Of a stretch of 64,000 nucleotides of DNA, positions 44,076 to 52,493 are shown one piece after another. The position numbers were made by a program, and so were the translations under genes. Origin of the DNA: CALNYX01 sp942490925 (GTDB taxonomy: Bacteria > Chlamydiota > Chlamydiia > Chlamydiales > JAAKFR01); NCBI GenBank assembly GCA_942490925.1, contig CALNYX010000017.1:1302001-1366000 (forward strand), given 5' to 3'. The stretch's first letter is position 1. Every line of letters begins with the position of its first letter. The notes below the pieces were generated by a model, which saw only the letters and a program-made list of their open reading frames with translations, had not been told where the DNA came from and ran no database searches.

Positions 44076-45433
44076 TGAAGCAACGGCTAGATATTCAGCA
44101 AGCAGGCAAGCAGATCCAACGACTGATCTTGTCTCCCCAAATGCAGCAAGCTCTCCACTTGCTACAAATGCCAGTTATGGAGCTCGCCTCCCTTATCAAT
44201 GAAGAAATGTCTCAAAATCCTCTTCTCGAATGGGAAGAAGAAGATGAACTTCCAATGCCTCTAGATTTTCAAGGCGATATGCGCAGTCAATCGACAGCTC
44301 GTGAAGAGGATGATCTTAAAAACTTCATCGAAAATACGGTTGCGTATGAAACCTCTCTTTTCGATCACCTGATGCAACAGACAGAAGAGACCTTCTCTCT
44401 TTTAGAAGAGAAAGAACTTGCCGAGTGGATCATTGGGACTCTCGACTCAAGCGGCTTTCTAACCTCTTCAATAGAAGAAATCTCGATCTTAGCAAATTCT
44501 ACTGTTGAAAAAATCGAAGAGATCCTAGAGGTCATTCAAACATTTGATCCTCCAGGAGTTGGAGCTCGCTCGCTTAAAGAATCACTGTTGATCCAGCTCT
44601 CGCAACAAGGGAAAAGTAAAACACTTGCCTACCGCATTGTTGAACAGGGATATGACGATATGCTGCACAACCGCATCCCTTCCATTTCTAAGGCTTTACA
44701 CCGATCTGCAAAAGAAGTTTACGAAACAATTGCACATGAAATTGCTCCTCTTGATTTTCACCCAGGGGCTCACCAACCTGCTGGTCACTACCGCTCTTTA
44801 TCACAACAGGTCACTCCTGATCTCCTCATCCATTATGATGAGGAGAAGCTCACAATCGAAATCAATGACTCCTCTCTCCCTTCTGTAAAGCTAAACAAAA
44901 GTTACTTGAGCATGCTCAATCAGGGAGACTTGAACGAGGAGGCAAAAAGCTATATCCAAGAGAAGCTCTCGTCTGGCAAATGGCTTTTGCGTAACCTCCA
45001 AGAGAGGCATCAAACACTTAGGCGAATAGCAGCTAAGCTCATAGAGATTCAAGGAAACTACTTTTACGACCCTGACGCCAAACTTAAACCCCTTACAATG
45101 AAAGAAATTGCTGAAACACTTGAACTACATGAATCAACCATTGCGCGCGCTGTTGCGAATAAATACGTCAGCTGTCCACGTGGAACATTTCCATTGCGTG
45201 CCTTTTTCACCAACGCCTACACAACCCAAAGTGGAGAGGCTATTTCGGCCAATACTGTAAAAGATTGTTTGGTTAAAATTATTGAGGGTGAAGATAGAAG
45301 TTCTCCCCTATCCGATGAAACTATCTCGGGAATGATCAGGCAAAAAGGTGTTGAGTGCGCTCGGCGCACTGTTGCAAAATATCGACAAGAGCTTGGGATT
45401 GGCAACACCACACAGAGACGTATCCACATCTAA
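44075..45433 (+). CDS. rpoN: RpoN, RNA polymerase sigma-54 factor
   Basis: 452 residues. Region I is Gln/Leu-rich (LILSPQMQQALHLLQMPVMELASLI), followed by an acidic region II and the core-binding domain. The HTH is LTMKEIAETLELHESTIARAV, and the RpoN box reads ARRTVAKYRQELGI. It directs transcription at -24/-12 promoters with an AAA+ activator, which in Chlamydia is the AtoC/CtcC pair controlling late genes. The ATG overlaps the uvrD stop (TAATG). The 3' end overlaps the convergent 155-residue gene by four bases. Confidence 0.95.
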   Translation: MKQRLDIQQAGKQIQRLILSPQMQQALHLLQMPVMELASLINEEMSQNPLLEWEEEDELPMPLDFQGDMRSQSTAREEDDLKNFIENTVAYETSLFDHLMQQTEETFSLLEEKELAEWIIGTLDSSGFLTSSIEEISILANSTVEKIEEILEVIQTFDPPGVGARSLKESLLIQLSQQGKSKTLAYRIVEQGYDDMLHNRIPSISKALHRSAKEVYETIAHEIAPLDFHPGAHQPAGHYRSLSQQVTPDLLIHYDEEKLTIEINDSSLPSVKLNKSYLSMLNQGDLNEEAKSYIQEKLSSGKWLLRNLQERHQTLRRIAAKLIEIQGNYFYDPDAKLKPLTMKEIAETLELHESTIARAVANKYVSCPRGTFPLRAFFTNAYTTQSGEAISANTVKDCLVKIIEGEDRSSPLSDETISGMIRQKGVECARRTVAKYRQELGIGNTTQRRIHI

Positions 45434-45897
45434 TTTGCAAGAGCAAAAATTTCTTTATCTTTTAGATTCACAATTTCCTTGCCAACCTTAGCCTCTGCTT
45501 TTGAGAAGATTCTTTGTAAGCGGATGAGGCGCATCATTCCAAAAGCAACCAGTCCTAAAATGGGAAGAAGCGCCCAGGGAATAAATGGAGGAAAGAGGAG
45601 GGTTAAGGCAAAAAGCAGACTCTCTTTGGGCGTTCGGAAAATTGGGCCCCAATAGCGGCGGAAGCGTGACTTGGATGTGCGGTAGGCCAAAATTTCTTCA
45701 AAGACCGGCTCCTCTAAATGAAGCCTTTTTGCATGCACTTGTTCATGGGCAATGATTTCATCTCTACTGTAAAGCAGCCATACACGTTTTTTTTCGAAGA
45801 CTTTTCTGAGTTGAATGGAGCCATCACTCCAGGTGCAGCCTGCCTCCCAAAAACGAAGACCTTTGTTGCTATAGTTAATCTGTACTGAGGAATTCAT
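45430..45897 (-). CDS. Putative membrane metalloprotease-like protein (HExxH)
   Basis: 155 residues, no family recognised. His51-Glu52-Gln-Val-His55 forms an HExxH zinc motif in IIAHEQVHAKRL, with candidate third-ligand glutamates at 67 and 68 (PVFEEILAY). A hydrophobic hairpin at residues 90-124 (LLFALTLLFPPFIPWALLPILG, given here in part) would anchor it in the membrane. The motif may be chance in so short a protein. It overlaps the upstream kinase-like gene by 23 bases, so the two are co-transcribed. Confidence 0.65.
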   Translation of the reverse strand: MNSSVQINYSNKGLRFWEAGCTWSDGSIQLRKVFEKKRVWLLYSRDEIIAHEQVHAKRLHLEEPVFEEILAYRTSKSRFRRYWGPIFRTPKESLLFALTLLFPPFIPWALLPILGLVAFGMMRLIRLQRIFSKAEAKVGKEIVNLKDKEIFALAN

Positions 45898-47944
45898 CGG
45901 CGAAGCCTGGAATATGGGTATAGAGTTGGTTATACACTTTTTCGTCGTCCTGACCCTCTGTTTGAATCCCAGCTAGTGTTGCTGAATCTTCTGAAGTCTC
46001 AGATTCCGCTAAGCGTGCAAGCTCTCTATCAAAATCGCTTTCTGGGATCTCACTTACTGCCATCTCAAATTCATTACGATCAACATGGGATAATAAATCT
46101 CGGATTGTTTTGTCCCCATCTTGGAAATGCGCCATTGCCACTCGGTGTCGATTAGCAAGGGTTTGGACCATACCACGAATGCGCACAAGTTCACGTTGAT
46201 ACTTTTTGGCATAAAAGTTGGAGTGAGAGGGGTTATGAACTTCAGTGAAGCCTACAAGTCGACTTCTCAATTTAACTAGAGTCCTGTTGTCTAATTGTGG
46301 CTTTAGTAAGAACTGACGAAAGCGCTTCCTGTTCTCTTTTACAGCCCAAAAAGCGACAAAGACCTTTGTGTTAATTCCAATGACACCGATTAATTCTTGC
46401 ATTGCCATTTCAGAAATCAACTTCAGCAAGCGCTCATCTCCCTTAGCCAAGTAGTCCTCTCCTACTTCTTGAACAAATGGTTGATTACACTGTGGCAAAA
46501 CTTCGAATAAAAAGCGGAAGCGCCCTGAAAGATAGGCATCGAGGCCACAAGTTGCAGGGTGTTGATTTGGGAAACTCGCTCCTCCATCATGGTTGACTAA
46601 GATAGTGTCTCCATCGCTAGCAAATAAGTGTTCAAGTAGTAGATCAAAGCGATCTTCTTCAAAGATATGATCAACAAAGAAGTTTACTTCCTCAGGAGTT
46701 GCTATCCCAGCTCTATATTTTCCGATAAATTCATTTTCAGGACTTGCTGTTTTAATAAGCATGTTTTCAAAATGCGAATCGATATCACCAGTGAGATATT
46801 TGAGAAGCAGTGATTGTTCAAAAAGCGCTTGGGGAAGTTGAGGAATACTCTCTTTCCGTTTTTCTAAATAACTTCTAAACCAACTCCGGCAGCACCGCGG
46901 TGCAAAACGAATAACTTTATTAAACAACCATGGTTGCTGCAAATAGGCTTCCAAAGGCTTCGCCCCCGCAAGCCAAAGTTGCACCGAACACTCTTTTTTA
47001 TTAAGCACATTAAAGCTAGCTGAATCAACTGATTCGACATGTGTCGGAGGCACATTATTCCACTTAAAGAGCTCACTTGTGCGGTACGACATCTCTTCTG
47101 CTCGCTGATCTGCCCCACCGGCAATACATGCGCGTGGAGAGAGAAATATTCTTTTTATGCGACTCGAAAAGGAGGTGTTATTGACTCCATAAGGGCCTTC
47201 ATCCTCTGGCTTGATAGCAACAATGGGTTTGGCTGTACGACTGAACCCCCGACGAGCCCCGCCCGACCCACCAGATATGATGAGCTTGAAAGTCAAACCG
47301 AGTTCTTTACTAAACGTCTCTTCAGCATGCGCGAGCTGGTAAAAGGCTTCTTTAACACCCTCTTTTGTTTTCATGGCTGTTTTAAGAGCTTCTCGTCGCT
47401 TTACAACATCAAGTTTCAAGTGGTTAGCAGTAAAATAGGCCTCAAGCTCTCCATTAGGTTTAACAATACTACGATCAAAAACATCGTTCCGGATCGTTGT
47501 AAAGCGACTGAAAAGAGAGCTGTTAAGGTGGTCGGTTAACGCTTGCCCTGCTCGCGAGGTTTTATTCAAGTTCAGGCTTTTTAAAGCTGCTTCAAGAGCC
47601 CCAAAAGAGTCTGAAATAATTTGCTTTACACGCGCGCGCTGGTTGTCTCGATCGAGCCAATACCAAAACCGCCCGAATAAATCCCAAGAAGAAATTCTTT
47701 TGAGCTGGCCGTCAGAAGCTGTAAAAATTGTTTTTGATCCCCTGTCGAGTAAAATTTCAAGGTTGCTCATTGTTGCAGCGGCGATATTCGCAACACGTTC
47801 TGTAGAGGAGGCTGGATCTCCTGCTTGGATCACAATTTGGTCCTGACACTGTTGGCTTGGCAACGACTGAATATGACCTTCCCCATCAACAGAATAGTAC
47901 CCTTTATTACTAGAACCGATAGATATTTGAATAGTGGATGACAT
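45875..47944 (-). CDS. PI3/PI4-kinase-like protein, candidate effector
   Basis: 689 residues. No signal peptide. The middle resembles type II phosphatidylinositol 4-kinases and bacterial effector PI kinases: a glycine loop GGSGGARRGF (225-234) and AIKPEDEGPYGVNN (243-256), with Lys245 as nucleotide ligand. Next come AGGADQRAEEMSY with NNVPPTHV, the catalytic-loop-like TGDIDSHFENMLI (385-397, Asp386/Asp389, Asn395), and the DxG-like NHDGGASFPNQHP (451-463, Asp453). The N-terminal 220 and C-terminal 190 residues are unassigned. The ATG at 47944 is chosen over the longer frame. If active and secreted it would phosphorylate host phosphoinositides on the inclusion. Confidence 0.65.
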   Translation of the reverse strand: MSSTIQISIGSSNKGYYSVDGEGHIQSLPSQQCQDQIVIQAGDPASSTERVANIAAATMSNLEILLDRGSKTIFTASDGQLKRISSWDLFGRFWYWLDRDNQRARVKQIISDSFGALEAALKSLNLNKTSRAGQALTDHLNSSLFSRFTTIRNDVFDRSIVKPNGELEAYFTANHLKLDVVKRREALKTAMKTKEGVKEAFYQLAHAEETFSKELGLTFKLIISGGSGGARRGFSRTAKPIVAIKPEDEGPYGVNNTSFSSRIKRIFLSPRACIAGGADQRAEEMSYRTSELFKWNNVPPTHVESVDSASFNVLNKKECSVQLWLAGAKPLEAYLQQPWLFNKVIRFAPRCCRSWFRSYLEKRKESIPQLPQALFEQSLLLKYLTGDIDSHFENMLIKTASPENEFIGKYRAGIATPEEVNFFVDHIFEEDRFDLLLEHLFASDGDTILVNHDGGASFPNQHPATCGLDAYLSGRFRFLFEVLPQCNQPFVQEVGEDYLAKGDERLLKLISEMAMQELIGVIGINTKVFVAFWAVKENRKRFRQFLLKPQLDNRTLVKLRSRLVGFTEVHNPSHSNFYAKKYQRELVRIRGMVQTLANRHRVAMAHFQDGDKTIRDLLSHVDRNEFEMAVSEIPESDFDRELARLAESETSEDSATLAGIQTEGQDDEKVYNQLYTHIPGFADEFLSTD

Positions 47945-48080
47945 AAGGCAATGAATTTTAAACCAAACACAAATTAAAAACCACTTTTTAATTTTTATTT
48001 GGTTCGCTGTGGAGAGAAAGCTTGACACAATTGATTAAATGGAATTGAATGTTCTTCCATTATAATGTATGCATGGAAAA

Positions 48081-50585
48081 ATGGGTAAATCACTAATCAT
48101 CGTCGAATCACCTGCCAAGATCAAGACTCTCAAAAAATTTCTTGGGAAAGATTTTGAGTTTGCTTCCTCTATTGGACACGTCCGTGACCTTCCAAAAAAA
48201 GGTTTTGGGATTGATACAGAACACGACTTTGAGCCCGACTATCAGATTTTGCCAGACAAGAAAGAGGTGATCTCCGGTCTCAAAAAGCTCGCAAAAGCAT
48301 GCGATGTTGTCTATCTAGCCCCTGACCCTGACCGTGAAGGAGAGGCTATTGCTTGGCACATTGCGCAAATTCTTCCTGCAAAAACAAATATCAAGCGCAC
48401 AACTTTCAATGCGATCACAAAAGAGGCTGTTCTAGGGGCAATCGACAATCCTCGAGAGATCGACCTTGCTCTTGTGAATGCACAGCAAGCGCGCCGTTTG
48501 CTCGACCGAATCGTTGGTTACAAAATTTCTCCCATCCTTGCTCGCAAGCTGCAACAACGCTCAGGAGTTTCGGCTGGTCGCGTGCAGTCAGTTGCGCTTA
48601 AGCTCGTTGTCGATCGTGAAAATGAAATTGAAGCGTTCAATCCTGTTGAATACTGGAATCTAGGCGCTCTTCTACGCAACGGTGATCCATCAAAAGAGTT
48701 TCCCGCTCGCGTCTACTCGATCGAAGGAAAGCGGTGGGAAAAAGAGCCGGTTGAAGGAAAAGATATTGCGCTTATTCAAAACAAAGAACAAGCCGACGCG
48801 ATCGCTGCGCGCCTTAAAAAAGCGAATTACACAATTAGCCGTGTCGATAAAAAAGAGAAAAAGCGTAACCCAGAGCCTCCTTTCATTACCTCTACGTTGC
48901 AGCAAGAGGCATCACGCCACCACCACTTCTCAGCCAACAAAACCATGAATGTTGCCCAAACCCTCTACGAGGGTGTTGATCTTGATAGCGAGGGAGCAGA
49001 AGGTCTGATTACATACATGCGTACTGACTCTGTGCGACTTGCTCCGGAAGCCTTAAACGAGGCGCGTCAATTCATCCAAAACAAATTTGGCGATAAATAC
49101 CTACCTGAAAAACCGCGTGTCTACACCTCAAAGAAAAGCGCTCAAGATGCCCACGAAGCGATCCGCCCAACGAATTTGGACCACCCTCCAGAGAAATTGA
49201 AGCCCTATTTGACGCGCGATCAATTTATGCTCTACACTCTCGTGTGGAACCGTTTTATTGCCTCACAAATGAACCCCGCTATCTATGATACAATTTCTGC
49301 TGATGTCGACACCGAACAAGAAATTGTTCTACGCGCAACGGGCTCAACACTCAAATTTAAAGGTTTTTTAGCCCTTTATGAAGAGAAGCGCGACGAAGAG
49401 GACGAAGAGAAAAACCCGCGCCTTCCACCTCTTGAAGTTAATCAAAAACTCCACCTATCAAAAGTAACTCAAGAGCAGTCATTTACAAAACCCCCACCTC
49501 GCTTTACAGAGGCTTCGCTTGTCAAAGAGCTCGAAAAGTGCGGTATCGGCCGTCCATCTACCTATGCGTCGATCATGAACAAAATTCATTCGCGCTCCTA
49601 CACGACGAAAGAGGGTGGTCGCCTCAAGCCAACGGAACTTGGGGGAGTGATTGCACGCTTCTTGGAGGACAACTTCCAGCAGATCATGAACATCGGCTTT
49701 ACAGCTGAAATGGAAGATCGACTGGAGCAGGTTGCTGAAAACAAAAAGGAGTGGAAAGCGCTGCTACGCGAGTTTTGGGATCAATTTATTCCAACTGTAG
49801 AGACTGCTGAAAAAGAGGCTTATGTTCCCAAGCTCATGACCGATCTAGATTGCCCAAAATGTCATGAGGCAAAACTTCAAAAAATCTGGGCAAAATCTCG
49901 CTACTTTTACGGATGCGCCAACTATCCTGAATGTGATTACACGACTTCAAAAGAAGAGATGGCCTTCAATCGAGAAGAGTATGCCGAAGGATTTGATTGG
50001 GATCAGCCATGTCCGATATGCCAAGGCGAAATGAAGGTGCGGCATGGACGTTACGGTGCTTTTTTAGGATGTTTGAAATATCCAGACTGTAAGGGCATTA
50101 TCTCTATTCCGAAAAAAGGCGAAGACCTGCTGCCTAAAGCGCAAGATCTGCCTGGTTGCCCCGCAACTGGATGTGATGGAAAAATTATTGCGCGCAAGTC
50201 ACGTTTTGGCAAGGTTTTCTTCTCCTGCACCAACTTTCCCGACTGTGATGTGATTGTCAATGACATCAACCAGCTAGCAACAAAATACAAAGACCACGCA
50301 AAAACCGCTTATGCCAAGAAAAAAGGTGGTGGCAAGGGTGGTGGAGGCATGCGCGGAAAGCTCAAGCCTTCAAAAGCGCTGGCAGCTGTAATTGGAGACG
50401 ACGCAGTAACGCGTGGAGAGTCTATCAAGCGGCTGTGGGATTACATCAAGTCGAACAATCTTCAAGACCCCAATGATAAGCGGGTTATTATTCCTGATGA
50501 AAAGCTTGCGGCTGTCTTTGGATCGCCTGAGGGAGTCAACATGTTCAAGCTCTCGGGAATTCTCGCGCAACACTTGTCGCGTTAG
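48081..50585 (+). CDS. topA: DNA topoisomerase I with C-terminal SWIB domain
   Basis: 834 residues. It relaxes negative supercoils. The TOPRIM domain starts at once (SLIIVESPAKIKTLKKFLG, then DPDREGEAIAWH). The active-site Tyr is in LITYMRTDSVRL. Three zinc ribbons follow (CPKC...CANYPEC, CPIC...CLKYPDC, CPATGC...CTNFPDC). After a Lys/Gly-rich linker, the last 75 residues form a SWIB/MDM2-type domain (LKPSKALAAVIGDD, RLWDYIKSNNLQDPNDKR), a fusion typical of Chlamydiae. The start MGKSLI at 48081 matches the family; a TATAAT at 48061-48066 is a likely -10, giving a very short leader. Confidence 0.96.
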   Translation: MGKSLIIVESPAKIKTLKKFLGKDFEFASSIGHVRDLPKKGFGIDTEHDFEPDYQILPDKKEVISGLKKLAKACDVVYLAPDPDREGEAIAWHIAQILPAKTNIKRTTFNAITKEAVLGAIDNPREIDLALVNAQQARRLLDRIVGYKISPILARKLQQRSGVSAGRVQSVALKLVVDRENEIEAFNPVEYWNLGALLRNGDPSKEFPARVYSIEGKRWEKEPVEGKDIALIQNKEQADAIAARLKKANYTISRVDKKEKKRNPEPPFITSTLQQEASRHHHFSANKTMNVAQTLYEGVDLDSEGAEGLITYMRTDSVRLAPEALNEARQFIQNKFGDKYLPEKPRVYTSKKSAQDAHEAIRPTNLDHPPEKLKPYLTRDQFMLYTLVWNRFIASQMNPAIYDTISADVDTEQEIVLRATGSTLKFKGFLALYEEKRDEEDEEKNPRLPPLEVNQKLHLSKVTQEQSFTKPPPRFTEASLVKELEKCGIGRPSTYASIMNKIHSRSYTTKEGGRLKPTELGGVIARFLEDNFQQIMNIGFTAEMEDRLEQVAENKKEWKALLREFWDQFIPTVETAEKEAYVPKLMTDLDCPKCHEAKLQKIWAKSRYFYGCANYPECDYTTSKEEMAFNREEYAEGFDWDQPCPICQGEMKVRHGRYGAFLGCLKYPDCKGIISIPKKGEDLLPKAQDLPGCPATGCDGKIIARKSRFGKVFFSCTNFPDCDVIVNDINQLATKYKDHAKTAYAKKKGGGKGGGGMRGKLKPSKALAAVIGDDAVTRGESIKRLWDYIKSNNLQDPNDKRVIIPDEKLAAVFGSPEGVNMFKLSGILAQHLSR

Positions 50586-50601
50586 TCAAAAACTAGGCGG
50601 C

Positions 50602-52218
50602 CTAGCGTTTGCTCTGCTTGGCTACTTTGCGCTCCTCTTGACCTAAACGACCGAGCTCATAACCTTCGTAATCGACAAACTTGAGAAAACACTCAAATTC
50701 TGGCACAGCCTCGATTGTCTGCTTGGCCATCTCTTGTGCCACATGTCGGTAGTTGGGATGGCCTGCGGCACCTGACCGGAGCTCACAGAGCCACTGGAGC
50801 GCACGAAGATTGATGTGGAAGTACCAACGCACATTATAAGCCATCGGAACGATGTATTGCGCCTCTTCTGGCAACTCTTTTGCAATTGCTTCGTAAGCCT
50901 CCTTGGCCTGGTCCATTGCATCTCGATACTCTTGTTCCATTGGCGTATCCAAAAGCTCTGGTGGGATAAAGTAGCCATGATCTGTCGAAAGAAGCTGTCT
51001 CTCTTGAGTGAGTATGCGATGACGGTGTAGATCGCGGTAGCACCCAAAGTCTCCGATGATTTCGAATGTAAATTGAGCGTGCTCAAGAGCGCGTGGTGAT
51101 TTATGTCGTCGGTTCTCCCGCATCGATGAGGCAGCATCAAAAATTTCTGCTAGCTTTTCTGGTGACAAGCGGGAGCAGTGTTTCTGCAAATCAGCCAGCG
51201 AATGATTGCCCTGGGCAAACAAGAGCCCCGCTGCAACTTTTGCAACGCCCTCTGCGTCATAATCGACAAGCCGAACCCCAGGCTTTGTTTCGCAATCAGG
51301 AAGCTGGTGGCTTTCGGCCACACTTTTGAGTTGTTCACACATTGAGGCACAAAACTGTGTATAAGTTTCGTGATTATGGTGTGATGCTTCTGAACGTCTA
51401 ACAAAAGAGGGGATCACTTTAGATAGTTCCCCATGCGCCTCTTTTCCAACCGATTGCATTTCAGCCAGATTTTCACACTGCATTTTGTGACAAAGACTCT
51501 CCCAGAACCGGCCATTTCCAAAAATTCCCATGTTTGTCAAAGTTCCAGCAGGCAAAAGTCCGCGTAAACAGTCTAAGACCTTGGCGCGCAATGCTGCGTT
51601 ATAGGCGGCTTTAGACATCTCTTCGCTTTTTGGAAATTGCTTTTCAATCAGCTCTGTTGTCGGTGGAATCAAGCGTGAGTATGTTTCGAACAACATGTCA
51701 CAAATTGAAAGATAGGTGTCGCGAAAAGCAGAGGTCATTAAAATGGGCTCTCTATAGTAGAGATATTCATCATTGACCTTCTGATCGAAGTAGATGTAGC
51801 GCGTCGACTTTTCTAGTGGAGAGCCACCAATACGGCAATCTTCGAGAACTTTAGCTCCTAACATTGAAATGTTTTCGATCGCCAAGTGCGCTCCGCCTAG
51901 CTCCCCAATAGAGTCATCACCATATCCGTCTAAGATACGGTCATAAAAGTTTTGAGCTTTTTTGATCGCAACAAACTGATCTGCAATAGAGTCTTTTGAA
52001 GAGCCGACAATGTCACAAAAGGCTGTCTCTTCTCCTAAAACAAACTCTTTAAGAAGCAATGACCGCAGCCCAAGACTTGAGCGTGAATAGCGTGAAAAAA
52101 GCGCCCCCTTGATAACCTCAGGAAGATTGCGCAATACGAAGACATTTCCTGTCGTGTTGGTAACAAACTGTTCTAAGACCTTAACCTGGTGCTCCGAAAA
52201 CTCTTCATAACTCTCCAT
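50602..52218 (-). CDS. thyX: Double-length ThyX-like thymidylate synthase
   Basis: About 538 residues, twice the usual ThyX length, made of two ThyX-like halves. The enzyme class makes dTMP from dUMP with FAD and folate. The N-terminal half has AHLAIENISMLGAKVLEDCR and SPLEKSTRYIYF: the STRY part of the signature remains, but the RHR is lost. The C-terminal half has FTFEIIGDFGCYRDLHRHRI and QERQLLST: RHR remains, but the SxRY part is lost. A shared active site between halves is plausible. The ATG at 52218 is favoured over 52251. From memory, CT632 next to hemB (CT633) is similar. Confidence 0.85.
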   Translation of the reverse strand: MESYEEFSEHQVKVLEQFVTNTTGNVFVLRNLPEVIKGALFSRYSRSSLGLRSLLLKEFVLGEETAFCDIVGSSKDSIADQFVAIKKAQNFYDRILDGYGDDSIGELGGAHLAIENISMLGAKVLEDCRIGGSPLEKSTRYIYFDQKVNDEYLYYREPILMTSAFRDTYLSICDMLFETYSRLIPPTTELIEKQFPKSEEMSKAAYNAALRAKVLDCLRGLLPAGTLTNMGIFGNGRFWESLCHKMQCENLAEMQSVGKEAHGELSKVIPSFVRRSEASHHNHETYTQFCASMCEQLKSVAESHQLPDCETKPGVRLVDYDAEGVAKVAAGLLFAQGNHSLADLQKHCSRLSPEKLAEIFDAASSMRENRRHKSPRALEHAQFTFEIIGDFGCYRDLHRHRILTQERQLLSTDHGYFIPPELLDTPMEQEYRDAMDQAKEAYEAIAKELPEEAQYIVPMAYNVRWYFHINLRALQWLCELRSGAAGHPNYRHVAQEMAKQTIEAVPEFECFLKFVDYEGYELGRLGQEERKVAKQSKR

Positions 52219-52493
52219 AATAACCTTTCTTTTCAGTGAGAGAAAAAGCAAGAGCGTGCCACAAAGGTGGAAACCTTGTCAATAACCCTGTTAGTGGAGT
52301 GTCTAAAAACTCGATAGAACTGTTGATAAAATCAGAAGGTGTCAATAACTCACTATTTATGTACGCTTGTTGAACAGACCGTGAACAACAAATAAACATA
52401 GAGGAATTGGCCGTGTTATCAACATTTCCACACGACTCGAAGAGGAAGAAACAAAGAAAAGATATATTCTCTTCTTCTTCAGGAAACCTTGAA
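52219..52493. promoter_or_regulatory. Intergenic region rich in DnaA-box-like 9-mers, candidate replication origin
   Basis: The 275 bases between divergent thyX and hemB contain TTATCAACA at 52416-52424 and its reverse complement TGTTGATAA at 52321-52329, each one base from the DnaA box TTATCCACA. TGTCAATAA occurs at 52278-52286 and 52340-52348, and TGTTGAACA at 52368-52376. Several Chlamydiaceae genome records, as I recall, are numbered from the hemB side because the origin is placed there. The assignment rests on motif density and synteny only. Confidence 0.45.
52413..52480 (+). promoter_or_regulatory. Leader element upstream of hemB, copy A (box plus hairpin)
   Basis: A 21-base box (52413-52433, containing TCAACATTTCCACAC) is followed by a purine-rich GAAGAGGAAGAA and then CTCTTCTTCTTC, which can pair with it. 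The same arrangement, with 20 of 21 box bases identical, lies before the glmU-like gene at 61643-61712. The box ends 60 bases before the hemB GTG. It may bind DnaA or a repressor, or act in the mRNA leader. Confidence 0.5.

Noticed and set aside
52407..52493. N-terminal extension of HemB from a TTG start
   Set aside because: The sequence repeats non-coding DNA before the glmU-like gene, codes for a low-complexity Ser/Lys-rich stretch absent from HemB proteins, and a GTG with AGGAA gives the normal length.
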